A DNA stretch of 64,000 nt from Pseudanabaena sp. Salubria-1. GTDB taxonomy: Bacteria > Cyanobacteriota > Cyanobacteriia > Pseudanabaenales > Pseudanabaenaceae. The stretch lies in contig JALQCR010000001.1 of the NCBI GenBank assembly GCA_023336205.1, positions 1 to 64,000 of the forward strand, read 5' to 3'. Positions 52,001-59,923 of this stretch are shown here, in pieces (position 1 is the stretch's first letter; each line of letters begins with the position of its first letter). Both the position numbers and the translations under genes were made by a program. A model generated the notes under the pieces. It was not told where the DNA came from. It saw only the letters and a program-made list of their open reading frames with translations, and made no database searches.

Positions 52001-53775
52001 CTTAAATCCCATCGCCAAGTCCCCTGTTTCAGGTCAAAGTTGATTAGATCTTCAGCATATAGCGATTTGAGGAATTCGTTAATGAAAAATGGGTTGCCAG
52101 CAGTTTTTTGGAAGACGAGTTCTGCGAGAGGTTTGATCGTTTCGCGATCGCACTTCAGGGTATCAGCCACCAAGTCATAGACATCTGATTCTTCTAAGGG
52201 TGACAGGACGATTTCTTTGATGGATATTCCCATTGCCGTAACCTCATTCAGGGTCAAACTTAAGGGATGAATCTCATCTACTTCATTATTGCGGTAAGCG
52301 CCAATAAAGTAGAGAAACTGACTTTCGCTAGAAGTGACTAATAACTGTAAAAGATTTAGAGAAGCTAAGTCAGCCCATTGGAGATCATCTAAAAAGATCG
52401 CAAGTGGATGTTCTGGTTTCGTAAACACGCGCACGAAATTCTGAAAAACTAAATTGAAGCGATTCTGGGATTCATTAGGTAAGAGTTCCAATACTTCCGC
52501 TTGCTTGCCTACGATCTTTTCCACATCAGGGATCACATCAATAATGATTTGGGCATTATCTCCTAATGCATCCAACAAGCGATCGCGCCATATTTGCAGT
52601 TCGCTTTCAGTTTCAGTCAGCAGTTGCGTCATGAGTTCCCGAAAAGCATTCACAAAGGCACTATAGGGAATATTGCGTTGAAATTGGTCAAACTTACCTG
52701 AAATGAAGTAACCACGTTTTTGGGTGATCGGCTTGTAAATTTCATGAACGAGTGCTGATTTGCCGATACCAGAGAAACCCGTGACCATGATGACTTCGGC
52801 TTTGCCAAGGATCAGACATTCAAATGCGGCAAGCAATAGCCATATTTCTAGTTCTCGACCATAGAGTTTCTGCGAAACTTGAAATTGTGCAGAAGCATCG
52901 TGTTCACCCAAATTAAAACAGGCAATCTCGCCTTTATTCTCACCTCTGTTTTCTAAAAGCTGGCTACAAATCATTAAATCAGCTTTTAATCCCAGCGCAC
53001 TCTGATAGCGGTCTTCCGCTGTTTTTGCCAATAGTTTCATGACAATATCTGAGACTGGTTTAGGAATCTCAGGATTGACGCTATGGGGAGCAATTGGGCG
53101 CTTCGCAATATGGCAATGAACTAATTCAAGAGGATCGGAAGATTCAAAAGGGAGGCGATCGCAGATAAGCTCATACAAAGTGACTCCCAAAGAATATAAA
53201 TCACTACGGTTATCGAGGTTACGGTTCATCCGCCCCGTCTGCTCTGGCGACATATAGGCAAGAGTCCCTTCGAGCGTATTGGGATTGCGGATGGTTGGAT
53301 TTTCCCGCGACAAAATGTTGGAGATACTAAAATCAATAATTTTGACTTGAGATGTCCGAGGATTAAAAATGATATTAGAGGGATTGATATCTTTATGAAT
53401 TACATTCGCCCCATGAATTTCGCTGAGGATGCCAGCAACTTGGGTAGCGATCTCTAAAATCTCGGCAAGATTAAAGATTCGCGATGACTTCAAGATACGG
53501 AGCGACTCACCACCAAAATCTTCAAATGTAATACATCGAAATCGTTGAGACTTGATAAATTCATAAGCTTTAATCACGCCATCAATATGACTTAGCTGCT
53601 TACAAACTTCATATTCTAATTTGTATCGTGCGATCGCCTCTGGCGTTGGGTATTCCAATTTGAGAATTTTCAGGATAACTGGTTGGAAATCGCTTTCACA
53701 ATATCCTCGATAAACGCCCGATAGAGCGCTTTCATAAATTAAAGAATTAATTTTGTAGCCAGATATCTCAAGCAT
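49000..53775 (-). CDS. Hstk-type Ser/Thr kinase-AAA-GAF-HisKA protein
   Basis: From ATG 53775 (MLEISGYKINSL); an upstream TTG frame to 53826 lies in a palindrome. Ser/Thr kinase domain at about residues 5-270: VILKILK (ATP Lys), IHKDINPSNIIFN (catalytic loop, HKD), IIDFSIS (DFS for DFG), MSPEQTGRMNRNLDNRSDLYSLGVTLYEL. AAA domain about 310-600 with VTGFSGIGKSALVHEI (Walker A) and LAIFLDDLQWAD. A long helical TPR-like region runs to about 1330, then GAF (KLLAKLMKLLIENAGAEVGYLIL) and the dimerisation box KMAALGGLVAGIAHEINTPIG. The frame ends in MITE sequence at 49000. The ancestor (with 48291-48881) was about 1780 residues, the Hstk family of Anabaena-type dual kinases. Confidence 0.9.
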   Translation of the reverse strand: MLEISGYKINSLIYESALSGVYRGYCESDFQPVILKILKLEYPTPEAIARYKLEYEVCKQLSHIDGVIKAYEFIKSQRFRCITFEDFGGESLRILKSSRIFNLAEILEIATQVAGILSEIHGANVIHKDINPSNIIFNPRTSQVKIIDFSISNILSRENPTIRNPNTLEGTLAYMSPEQTGRMNRNLDNRSDLYSLGVTLYELICDRLPFESSDPLELVHCHIAKRPIAPHSVNPEIPKPVSDIVMKLLAKTAEDRYQSALGLKADLMICSQLLENRGENKGEIACFNLGEHDASAQFQVSQKLYGRELEIWLLLAAFECLILGKAEVIMVTGFSGIGKSALVHEIYKPITQKRGYFISGKFDQFQRNIPYSAFVNAFRELMTQLLTETESELQIWRDRLLDALGDNAQIIIDVIPDVEKIVGKQAEVLELLPNESQNRFNLVFQNFVRVFTKPEHPLAIFLDDLQWADLASLNLLQLLVTSSESQFLYFIGAYRNNEVDEIHPLSLTLNEVTAMGISIKEIVLSPLEESDVYDLVADTLKCDRETIKPLAELVFQKTAGNPFFINEFLKSLYAEDLINFDLKQGTWRWDLSKIQSTDFTDNVVELMLGKILRLTPKSQEIVQIAACIGNHFDSQTLAIASDRSHRLVIQDLLPVLTEGLILPLTDNYKFAIVDTDDDFSESFLVDYKFLHDRVQQAAYVLIPTAEKQIIHLKIGRQLLKKIHRRQSNGENLAIEEEVFRIANHLNRGMGLIADPQERIELAELNLIAGKKAKDSNAYADAQKYLAIGIGLLPDSAWEIHYPLALRLYEAAAESAYLNTDFDECHRFVDRIVHHAKHILDTIKSYKVKINAYTAQKKFHQVPITVNSILIRLGEPIPPFPKELQVGWELIGTELRTRLLKIDNWRSLPIMNDPYKLAAISIMNSLAAASINLNPLLIGMVILRIVNMTQQHGLSPDALIQGSAYGIVRWTVFQDIEGSYRMGLISLQLIEKMNMRSGISMAVIAFETCLRHWKEHLRKSLPNLLKSLQLSIELGEYEVTGFGILGYCIHRFFVGDPLLSVIQDFQIYGGFLTHKIKQPYIIDQFRAWHQLALNLSGLGENMPFLVGTALNEFELLPTFLAEKNGIPIYYTCTAKGISHYFFYDYKTAIATFDQATPFSRSIVSAFGGSQHNFYQSLACLGLCRHLPRASRYIYLKKVAKNQKKMQLWAKHCPMNFQHKYDLVEAERYALRGQQSQAMEYYDRAIKGARENEYIQEEALANELAGKFHLHKHRDKVAQAYFADAISCYESWGATAKVQHLQETYLQFTSRKFDPRKDTLTLSSDLSQSSTFRNGHTGLDLASVIKTFQILSDEIDLKKLLAKLMKLLIENAGAEVGYLILESESGLKIEAIGNAGSDQIEVLGSRSMEKLLPVSIINFVARTLESVVLGNATQEGKFTGDAYIRSHQPKSLLCMPLINQGVLAGILYLENDLVSDAFTTDRLEVLSLLSSQAAIAINNARLYSNLKRFNENLELLVGDRTQELSQALSNLQSAQTELVKSEKMAALGGLVAGIAHEINTPIGIGVTAASLITDKIQELSDSLQKGGSSGFEG

Positions 53776-53819
53776 GACCGTGATTTCTTCTCGATCCTTA
53801 AAGAATGATTTTTTAAATT

Positions 53820-53870
53820 CCCCCAAGAAGCTGATTTGTCTGCTTCGCGGACAAATCAGCTTCTTGGGGG
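53820..53870. repeat. 21-bp perfect palindrome upstream of Hstk
   Basis: CCCCCAAGAAGCTGATTTGT(C) at 53820-53840 is mirrored exactly at 53850-53870; the loop is TGCTTCGCG. The arms contain the TTG alternative start of the Hstk frame. Confidence 0.85.
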
Positions 53871-53922
53871 CGAATTACTTAGTAGGACTTACGCAAAAAT
53901 GCCCTGAGCTCTTTATTTTACC

Positions 53923-53950
53923 GTAAGGGCAATTCATGAATTGCCCTTAC
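53923..53950. repeat. 28-bp perfect palindrome
   Basis: GTAAGGGCAATTCA followed by its exact complement, with no loop. It is in the intergenic region between Hstk and the P450 gene. Confidence 0.85.
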
Positions 53951-53978
53951 TTAGTTGCAGTTTTCATTACGAATCTCA

Positions 53979-54019
53979 TTTTGAGGTTTTTCGCGCCGTA
54001 GGCGCGAAAAACCTCAAAA
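53979..54019. repeat. 19-bp arm palindrome (GCGCC loop)
   Basis: TTTTGAGGTTTTTCGCGCC at 53979-53997, a GTA loop, and the exact complement at 54001-54019. Confidence 0.85.
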
Positions 54020-54073
54020 AGGGGTTAAGTGAAAGTAAGCCTATGGCTTACTTTCACTTAACCCCTTTTTGAG
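54013..54073. terminator. 29-bp perfect palindrome spanning P450 3' end
   Basis: The left arm (54013-54041) and right arm (54045-54073) are exact complements over 29 bp with a TAT loop. The right arm includes the last codons and stop of the cytochrome P450 gene, so on the minus strand the gene end is mirrored immediately after it. Confidence 0.85.
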
Positions 54074-55439
54074 CATGAGAATTTCTGGCTTTGATGCGCA
54101 GATAAAATTTATTCCCTGGGGTAAGGGTAGGATTGTTCGTGGGTTGAATTGTATAGACGGGAGATTCAAGGGAAAACTCCAATTGATGCAACAGCGTCGC
54201 CATGGTTAACATGATTTGGACTTCAGCCAACCCGTTACCTAAGCATAGATGTGCGCCTGCCCCAAAAGGAGCAAAAGCACCATTTTGTTTATGTTCGCTG
54301 CGAGGTGGATGAAAGCGATCGATGTCAAAATTGTTAGGATTTGGGAAAAATTGCGGCAAAAAATGGGGTAATGTCGTGGCTATGATCATATGGGTTCCCG
54401 CCTCCACGCGATAGCCTTGAAATGCAAAATCCGCGATCGCATATCGTTGAATTGCCGCCGCCACAGGATACATCCGCAGTGTCTCCATCGCAGTGCCATG
54501 CAAAGCACTCATCCCGCGTAGTTGTTCAGCGCTGGGTATGCCATCTCGAAACAGCAGATCGACTTCCTGCATTACTTTTGCCATTACTTCAGGAGATTTC
54601 AGCAATGCGTAAAGCATAAAAGAGCAGGTATTTGCAACCGTATCTATGCCTGCAAGGTATGGTCCAACCGCCGCCGCAATCAATTCGGCTTCCGAGAACA
54701 TCGGGTGTGTTGTTTTAGAATCAGCAATTAGATCGTCGATTAAATTTGGTCTTTCTCTCTTAACATCATTGCTACGACGTTTGGCGATCGCGATGCGAGC
54801 TAATTCGAGTACCCTTTGCTTTGCGCGTTTATAAGATGGCATCCATAGTAAAAATGATGGAGATTGTCTTACCACCAATACATTTAGAGCTGTCTGTAAA
54901 AAATCAACTAAATCTTCGCAATACTCACCAGGGGAACAGTCGGCAAGTAACATCCCTAACTGTTCGCAAATAACTCGTTTAAAGAAGGGTAAAACTTGCA
55001 ACCGTTGTCCCGATCGCAAATCTGCGGTCAAAGACTGAATTAATTGGATTGTTTCTGGGAAAGCGTGGATAATGGCGTTGCGCGAATATCCTGATTTCAA
55101 AAATCGGCGTTTCTGTTGATGGTGATCGCCATCTAAACTGACCAGCAATTCATCAACACCCAATTCTTTTACAAAGTCTTTCCAAAAATCTTTGCCGCTG
55201 AGAAACTCAGTTCCAACTTGGTTGACAAATTGATTGGCTTCCACACCTGCGATTACTGTAAATTGGCGATCGAGGGCGCGAATGCGAAAAATTGCTCCAA
55301 TCTCATGATATTGTTTCAGAAAAAATTTGGCGCTATCGGCTGCGAGTTCCAAACTGCTCCCAAAAATCGGTAATCCTTTGACTAAAGGTGGAAGTGGCAC
55401 ATTGGCAATTTCATGAGACCACACTACATGATCAGGCAT
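54054..55439 (-). CDS. Cytochrome P450
   Basis: A 461-residue soluble P450. Family motifs are GPYLAGIDTVANTCSFMLYALL (I-helix AG-x-D-T), METLRMYPVAAAIQRYA (E-x-x-R), FNIDRFHPPR-like segment (NPNNFDIDRFHPPRSEH), and the haem-binding loop FAPFGAGAHLCLGNGLAEVQI with the proximal Cys near residue 401. The N-terminal segment VPLPPLVKGLPIFGSSLELAADSAKF is the usual proline-rich hinge, with no membrane anchor. It would oxidise a hydrophobic substrate with ferredoxin. No terpene or polyketide genes are near, so substrate is unknown. The stop codon lies inside a 29-bp palindrome. Confidence 0.93.
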   Translation of the reverse strand: MPDHVVWSHEIANVPLPPLVKGLPIFGSSLELAADSAKFFLKQYHEIGAIFRIRALDRQFTVIAGVEANQFVNQVGTEFLSGKDFWKDFVKELGVDELLVSLDGDHHQQKRRFLKSGYSRNAIIHAFPETIQLIQSLTADLRSGQRLQVLPFFKRVICEQLGMLLADCSPGEYCEDLVDFLQTALNVLVVRQSPSFLLWMPSYKRAKQRVLELARIAIAKRRSNDVKRERPNLIDDLIADSKTTHPMFSEAELIAAAVGPYLAGIDTVANTCSFMLYALLKSPEVMAKVMQEVDLLFRDGIPSAEQLRGMSALHGTAMETLRMYPVAAAIQRYAIADFAFQGYRVEAGTHMIIATTLPHFLPQFFPNPNNFDIDRFHPPRSEHKQNGAFAPFGAGAHLCLGNGLAEVQIMLTMATLLHQLEFSLESPVYTIQPTNNPTLTPGNKFYLRIKARNSHAQKGVK

Positions 55440-55833
55440 CGTTTCTACTCCTTAACAATATTTTGCGATCTAACAAGTCATAATTTTTGGTAAAAAACTC
55501 AAGGAAATCCCCCTCAATCCCCCTTAATACCAATTCACAGAAGTGTAGCAACACTTTTGTGAGTTAAAAAACAAGCCCTGCAAGGGGTTTAAAGCACAAA
55601 ATGGCGTAGCCATTTTGTGCTTTGGTATAAAAAGGGGGAAGAAGAAAATTCTCTAATTAATTTCCCCCTAGCCCCCAATTCTGGGGGGACAAGAAAATAA
55701 AATTCTTTCAAAGCCCCCAGAATTGGGAGATTTAGGGGGCTTAGATACATCGAAACTTAGACAGAGAGACTTGTGTGGACAAAGAAGCCTTTACAAGAGA
55801 AGATAGGCAATCTAGACAATTCTTAAATGGTTT
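55440..55833. repeat. Intergenic CCCCC/GGGGG repeats with inserted element
   Basis: Starting near 55509, CCCCCTCAATCCCCCTTA is split by the ~100-bp element 55527-55628 and continues with AAAAAGGGGGAAGAAGAAAA; the same context without insert is at 3703-3740. Further CCCCCAGAATTGGG and TTAGGGGGCTTAGATACA palindromic blocks follow. No gene is seen. Confidence 0.6.
55527..55628. repeat. ~100-bp three-hairpin element, copy 2
   Basis: ATACCAATTCACAGAAGTGT opens the left hairpin (partner ACACTTTTGTGA), GCCCTGCAAGGGG is the middle and GCACAAAATGGCGTAGCCAT with TTTTGTGCTTTGGTAT the right. Ends ATACC and GGTAT are complementary. It sits in a repeat whose empty form exists at 3703-3740. Confidence 0.8.
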
Positions 55834-57669
55834 CTAAAACAAGAACTGTGTCCGCAATACCACTCCCCAAATTGTGTGGTTACTACTAAAATTGTTCGCA
55901 TTAAACGTAGCAAACAATGAAGGCGTAAGCGTGATAAATCTCATGATCGGATAAGAATACGTTAGTTCTAAGTCATATTGTGTACCACCATCACCATTAC
56001 CTGCAACGAGGAAGTTTCGTCCAGAAAGTACTTGAAATGGCATGGTAAACGACAATGTGCCTAAAGCCCCTTCCTTCCCAAGGTCGGGAAAGGCAAGCCC
56101 AACTTGGAAGGCTTGCAGATTGACATTACCACCAGCGATCGCGAGATTTACAGGTGCAATACGATAACTACTATAGGAATAGCGACCGAACAAACCAAAG
56201 GAGCGATTTAATAGCCAATCAAAGTTAAAGACAAAATTATCCCCTGTGCTATCTTGTAGCCTACCCCCAAATCCATCATCAGCTACTCCCCTCGCCGAAT
56301 AAGTTAAAAAGAAAGGCAGATTAGGTTGTCCAAGGGGTGAAGCTGGAGGTGCTTGGTTATAGGTACGGCTGTAGAGAAATCGAAAATTTGTGGAATCACT
56401 AGGCGAATAAGTTAGCTCCGTCAAAATCTGATTGGAACCACCGAATAAGCCTCGATTGGGATTGCTGGCACTGTCTCCCCCAAAGTATAGAAAAGAGGCA
56501 TCATTACGCGCAAGATAGCCAGCTTTCAACAAAAATTGATCGGAAATTCTCCAACTAGCGATCGCCCCCGCTCCTGATAGCCCACTATTGGCAAGCGTAC
56601 TTTGATAAGAGTTTAAGCTTCCTGCACCATTAATTACTGATGTAAAGCGATTGACATCAAACTGCCGAAAAGGCAAAATCTTCGGACCAACTTGTACTCT
56701 CACCGTATCGCTAATGGGAAAACTATAGAACAGCTCAAACAAACCAACGCTATTTGCTGCTTGAGGTACGACTGGATTGGAATCGGCATAAGGTACACCA
56801 AATGTACTAGAAAAACCTGCTGAACTATAGGCGCTAGAGGGTGGATTCCCATTACCCATTGCCAAAATTAGATTGAGCGTATCGCTCCCCGTAAACGAAG
56901 AAGTAAGGATCAGATAATTAGAATAGCTAAAGGTGGTATTTGGTTTTTCAGTAATTGTGCCGACAATGGGGCTTCTAGTAAATGGATTGCGAGTAGCAAA
57001 CCGAGATACAGGAACGCTCGCAGGAATTGGCAATCCTTCTGCAAGGATATTTCCGCCACTAAACGAACTACTCAGGTTGAAGGAACTGAGAATGTTTAGC
57101 TTTGTCGTTGTTGAAAATTGCTGTGCTTCTAGTCGGGCAGTTTTTGTCTCCAGCGTATCAACTCTGCCCCTTAGTATTGCTAGCTCAGCCGCAAATTCTT
57201 CTTGCAGTTTTTTGAGTGTCGCCAAATCTGCTTGACTGACTTTGTCCGCTAGCCCTGCACTGATGATTTCATTAATTTTATCTAAACAGGCATTCAGTCC
57301 CGATGCAAATTCGTAACGGGCGATCGCTTGTTTTCCCTGATAGGTGCGGTCAGGATAGCCTGCGATACAGCCATAACGTTCCACCAAACTTTGCAGTGCG
57401 GTAAAAGCCCAGTCAGTTGTTTTGATGTCTGATAGTTGCGATACAGAGGTGATTTGGGTAATCGGTTGCGTTATTTCGGGCGTAGCATTGTAATTAGATA
57501 GGCGATCGCGTTTCTGCTGCTCTAATGGATCGGCTATAGACGTTTCTAAGACTTTGGTCTCTTTAACCTCTTGGGCTGTTTCTAGTGCAAACGCCTGAGT
57601 CCCAAGCTCTAAAAAGACATTCAAAACAGCAGATAGTATTATCAGAGTAGAGGAGGTCTTGACATTCAT
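55834..57669 (-). CDS. Iron-uptake/OprB-type porin with SLH domain
   Basis: From ATG 57669 (MNVKTSSTLIILSAVLNVFLELGTQAFA, a signal peptide) about 611 residues; ATG 57714 would add fifteen. An SLH domain (about residues 75-140: SQLSDIKTTDWAFTALQSLVERYGCIAGYPDRTYQGKQAIARYEFASGLNACLDKI) anchors it to peptidoglycan-linked polysaccharide, then a coiled coil (SQADLATLKKLQEEFAAELAILRGRVDTLETKTARLEAQQ) and a large OprB-type beta-barrel ending in RTQFLF with C-terminal Phe. It is an outer-membrane porin; related cyanobacterial proteins (Slr1908-like) are implicated in iron uptake. Common and native, with HIP1 sites. Confidence 0.92.
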   Translation of the reverse strand: MNVKTSSTLIILSAVLNVFLELGTQAFALETAQEVKETKVLETSIADPLEQQKRDRLSNYNATPEITQPITQITSVSQLSDIKTTDWAFTALQSLVERYGCIAGYPDRTYQGKQAIARYEFASGLNACLDKINEIISAGLADKVSQADLATLKKLQEEFAAELAILRGRVDTLETKTARLEAQQFSTTTKLNILSSFNLSSSFSGGNILAEGLPIPASVPVSRFATRNPFTRSPIVGTITEKPNTTFSYSNYLILTSSFTGSDTLNLILAMGNGNPPSSAYSSAGFSSTFGVPYADSNPVVPQAANSVGLFELFYSFPISDTVRVQVGPKILPFRQFDVNRFTSVINGAGSLNSYQSTLANSGLSGAGAIASWRISDQFLLKAGYLARNDASFLYFGGDSASNPNRGLFGGSNQILTELTYSPSDSTNFRFLYSRTYNQAPPASPLGQPNLPFFLTYSARGVADDGFGGRLQDSTGDNFVFNFDWLLNRSFGLFGRYSYSSYRIAPVNLAIAGGNVNLQAFQVGLAFPDLGKEGALGTLSFTMPFQVLSGRNFLVAGNGDGGTQYDLELTYSYPIMRFITLTPSLFATFNANNFSSNHTIWGVVLRTQFLF

Positions 57670-57800
57670 TTGTTTTTCACTCACATCACACAACATTTTT
57701 GTAGAGTTTTTCACCTACAGAAATAATTAAATACCCTTTTAGGATTACAACCAAGTTTTTGTTTTTCAGACTGTGTTTAAACTGAAAATATAGAGATTGA

Positions 57801-57866
57801 GATTCCCGACTTTGTTTTTGCAAGCAAAGATCAACTTTATTCAGCCACAAAGAAAAAGTCGGGGAT
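57801..57866. repeat. GATTCCCGACTTT hairpin repeat
   Basis: GATTCCCGACTTTGTTTTTG near 57801 pairs with AAAAAGTCGGGGATC near 57852-57866. A relative is at 37384-37447. Confidence 0.6.
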
Positions 57867-57900
57867 CAGTGTATTTACTGGTTTCTATGCTTACCCATTT

Positions 57901-57945
57901 AATACCAAAGCATAAAAGGGCGCAGCCCTTTTATGCTTTGGTATT
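57901..57945. repeat. 21-bp palindrome, single-hairpin form of ATACC family
   Basis: AATACCAAAGCATAAAAGGG(C) mirrored exactly around a GCA loop. Its ends AATACC and GGTATT and its core resemble the right hairpin of the ~100-bp elements, so it may be a minimal or reduced copy. Confidence 0.75.
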
Positions 57946-57949
57946 ACTC

Positions 57950-57989
57950 AAAAATTAGTGGTGCGGCGCTTTGCGCCACACCACTAATT
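57950..57989. repeat. Palindrome with GGCGC/GCGCC core
   Basis: AAAAATTAGTGGTGCGGCGC pairs with GCGCCACACCACTAATTTTT with a single mismatch and a TTT loop. Confidence 0.8.
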
Positions 57990-58039
57990 TTTGGGGTTTA
58001 AAGTCTTTTTTTGACTGGGAGGGGAGTAATTAAAGACAA

Positions 58040-58092
58040 ACCCAAATTTGTAAGACTTCTCCCCTTTGGGGAGAAGTCTTACAAATTTGGGT
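58040..58092. repeat. 25-bp perfect palindrome upstream of secreted protein
   Basis: ACCCAAATTTGTAAGACTTC continues to TCCCC at 58064, a TTT loop follows, and the exact complement ends at 58092. It lies about 60 bp upstream of the start codon of the next gene. Confidence 0.85.
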
Positions 58093-58149
58093 AATTTATT
58101 TTTGTACAAGTACTTAGTTGTCCAAAGATTAGAGAAATATATTTTCCAA

Positions 58150-58629
58150 ATGAAACTAAATCTTACCCTTTTGAACGTAATAGCAATTGGAGTAATCTTG
58201 ACTCCCTATGGGATGTTGTATACCAATGCCTTCGCTTCGCCTATAAATTCGGGCATTAAATCGAATGAAAAAGTAATAGATAAGGTGAGTAAAGCCTCTG
58301 AATGTAAAGCATTTATAACTATCACCGACAAAGCCGCAGGAGCCTCGAACACAACGGAATTGTCGGTGATTTTGCGTTATATCAATGACCTAAAGCAAGA
58401 TTTAATGACTCTTAAAGTCGAAGATATCCAGCTCAAATCCTTACAAGAACGCTACATAAAATTTTCTGAAGATTTGGGGAATAAATTAACAAGAGCAAAA
58501 CGTGATCAAGATCAGGGAGATTATGCAGCATTCCAAGCTGCATCTGCGAATTTGATTGCTGCTGGCAACAAAGGAATTGATTTAGAACAGGAGTTACAAC
58601 AATATTGTCGCAATCCTAAACCGCAATAA
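58150..58629 (+). CDS. Small secreted helical protein, unknown
   Basis: From ATG 58150 about 159 residues; an upstream frame to 58066 (TTG) runs from a palindrome and is not believed. MKLNLTLLNVIAIGVILTPYGMLYTNAFA is a signal peptide. The mature protein is helical with ELSVILRYINDLKQDLMTLKVEDIQLKSLQERYIKFSEDLGNKLTRAKRDQDQGDYAAFQAASANLIAAGNKGI, resembling periplasmic four-helix proteins, and has two Cys (SECKAFITI and QQYCRNPKPQ). No family recognised. Its last seven codons and stop are mirrored by the palindrome at 58610-58651. It converges with the HtrA-like gene. Confidence 0.7.
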   Translation: MKLNLTLLNVIAIGVILTPYGMLYTNAFASPINSGIKSNEKVIDKVSKASECKAFITITDKAAGASNTTELSVILRYINDLKQDLMTLKVEDIQLKSLQERYIKFSEDLGNKLTRAKRDQDQGDYAAFQAASANLIAAGNKGIDLEQELQQYCRNPKPQ

Positions 58630-58651
58630 ATTTATTGCGGTTTAGGATTGC
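58610..58651. terminator. 42-bp perfect palindrome at gene end (left)
   Basis: 21 bp (58610-58630) followed with no loop by their exact complement (58631-58651). The left arm contains the codons NPKPQ and the TAA of the secreted-protein gene. It can fold as a terminator stem but has no T-run. Confidence 0.85.
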
Positions 58652-58688
58652 AAATCAAGTTTTAAGGAGATCCTTAAAACTTGATTTG
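58651..58688. terminator. 18-bp palindrome at gene end (right)
   Basis: CAAATCAAGTTTTAAGGA (58651-58668), GA loop, exact complement (58671-58688). The right arm is the end of the HtrA-like gene (YQIKF and stop), so this palindrome belongs to the convergent gene as the preceding one belongs to its neighbour. Confidence 0.85.
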
Positions 58689-59681
58689 ATAGTTGGTAAG
58701 CCCTGTACTTCTGGCTACAGTCAAAAGAGCTAAGGATGGGCGCTGAGCCAAGTAATCAACAATTTGCTTTGCATCGCTGAGGGGTGTGCCATTTAGACTG
58801 ATAAGACGATCGCCACGTTGTAAACCCATCTGACTGGCGAGAGAGTTGGGACGCACCTCATAAACTGTGAGACTCGATGGATTGAGAATTACTCCTAATT
58901 GAGGGCGTTCAAATCGTACAGATGCGATCGCTGGAGCGGCGGTTTTGGGAGCCATTGCTGGAGCATCTTTGATTTGAGAATTAGGAAGACTGGCTACAGT
59001 TTTAGGCTGAATGAGAGCAGCGCTGCGGGTGATAAATTGTTTGGCGATGGGGGCGCTCGTTGCAAAGCCAATCCCTGTATTGGAGCGACCATCAGGGCTA
59101 AGAATTGACTTGTTCACGCCAATCATTTCACCACGAGAATTAAGCAATGGACCCCCAGAATTACCAGGATTGAGTCTGGCATCGGTTTGCAGATCGCCAT
59201 CGATCGCAACACGACTAAGAATACCCGTGGTGAGAGTTCCAGACAACCCAAAGGGGCTGCCGATCGCAAAGACCTTTTGACCAACCAAAATATTTTCGCG
59301 ATCGGCGAATGTAATGGTTGGGAAGCAATCGCTAGAGGTAATCCGAACTAGTGCTAAATCATTTTTGCGATCGATGGTGAGAACCTGTCCGTTATAGGTT
59401 TTGCCTTCGGTATTAATAATTCTAACAATGCCATTTTTTGCATCACGAATTACATGTTCATTGGTAATTACTAAACCTTCAGGACTAATGATGCTGCCTG
59501 AGCCTGTGCTAGTTGCTGTTTTAATTGTCACCACCGCAGGATTAGCCGAACGATAGACTTCCATCGTAATTTTTTCGTCTGTATCAAAATCAATGGGGGC
59601 GGCTGAGGCAGCTTTGCTAAAGCTAGGAATGCTGACTAAGATTGCCGATATCAGGCTCAAGGCGATCGCGCTAGTTTTCAT
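58674..59681 (-). CDS. HtrA/DegP-like serine protease with PDZ
   Basis: A 335-residue periplasmic protease. Signal peptide MKTSAIALSLISAILVSIPSFSKAASA. The trypsin-like domain has GLVITNEHVIRDA (His), RKNDLALVRITSSD (Asp) and RLNPGNSGGPLLNSRGEMIGVNKS (catalytic Ser), with GIGFATSAPIAKQFI closing it. A linker rich in Ala/Pro follows, then one PDZ domain (about residues 255-335, LGVILNPSSLTVYEVRPNSLASQMGLQRGDRLISLNGTPLSDAKQIVDYL). It would cut misfolded envelope proteins. The active-site triad appears intact. Two HIP1-like sites suggest a native gene. Confidence 0.92.
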   Translation of the reverse strand: MKTSAIALSLISAILVSIPSFSKAASAAPIDFDTDEKITMEVYRSANPAVVTIKTATSTGSGSIISPEGLVITNEHVIRDAKNGIVRIINTEGKTYNGQVLTIDRKNDLALVRITSSDCFPTITFADRENILVGQKVFAIGSPFGLSGTLTTGILSRVAIDGDLQTDARLNPGNSGGPLLNSRGEMIGVNKSILSPDGRSNTGIGFATSAPIAKQFITRSAALIQPKTVASLPNSQIKDAPAMAPKTAAPAIASVRFERPQLGVILNPSSLTVYEVRPNSLASQMGLQRGDRLISLNGTPLSDAKQIVDYLAQRPSLALLTVARSTGLTNYQIKF

Positions 59682-59792
59682 TTGCTTCTGTCTGGGTAAT
59701 TCCTGTTATGGCAGTTTTGACGAGAGTCGCGATCGGACAGTTCCGATTAATGTTTACGCCATTTGTCGCATATTTACAGAGCTCATCGCTGA

Positions 59793-59841
59793 AACCCGAA
59801 TTAAAAAAGGGTCGCAGCGCGACCCTTTTTTAATTCGGGTT
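59793..59841. repeat. 23-bp perfect palindrome
   Basis: AACCCGAATTAAAAAAGGGT continues with CGC to 59815, an AGC loop, then exact complement 59819-59841. Beside it, GGTTGAACAGAAATTGCTATA ends with the TTGCTATA motif also found near 44255, in the same relative position. Confidence 0.85.
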
Positions 59842-59906
59842 CGGTTGAACAGAAATTGCTATAGGAAAAAGCGTAGAATTGTAGATATAAGCAACTTCCT
59901 AATCTT

Positions 59907-59917
59907 TAGGAGGTGAT
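59907..59917 (+). promoter_or_regulatory. Strong Shine-Dalgarno
   Basis: TAGGAGGTGAT matches the 16S anti-Shine-Dalgarno sequence almost fully, 10 bp before the ATG at 59924, predicting efficient translation and fixing the start. Confidence 0.8.
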
Positions 59918-59923
59918 GCAATT

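Noticed and set aside
53776..53826. TTG start of the Hstk kinase
   Set aside because: The upstream frame runs into a palindrome arm and the kinase domain alignment begins at ATG 53775.
58066..58149. Upstream extension of the secreted-protein frame
   Set aside because: It begins within a palindrome at a TTG and the clear signal peptide starts at 58150.
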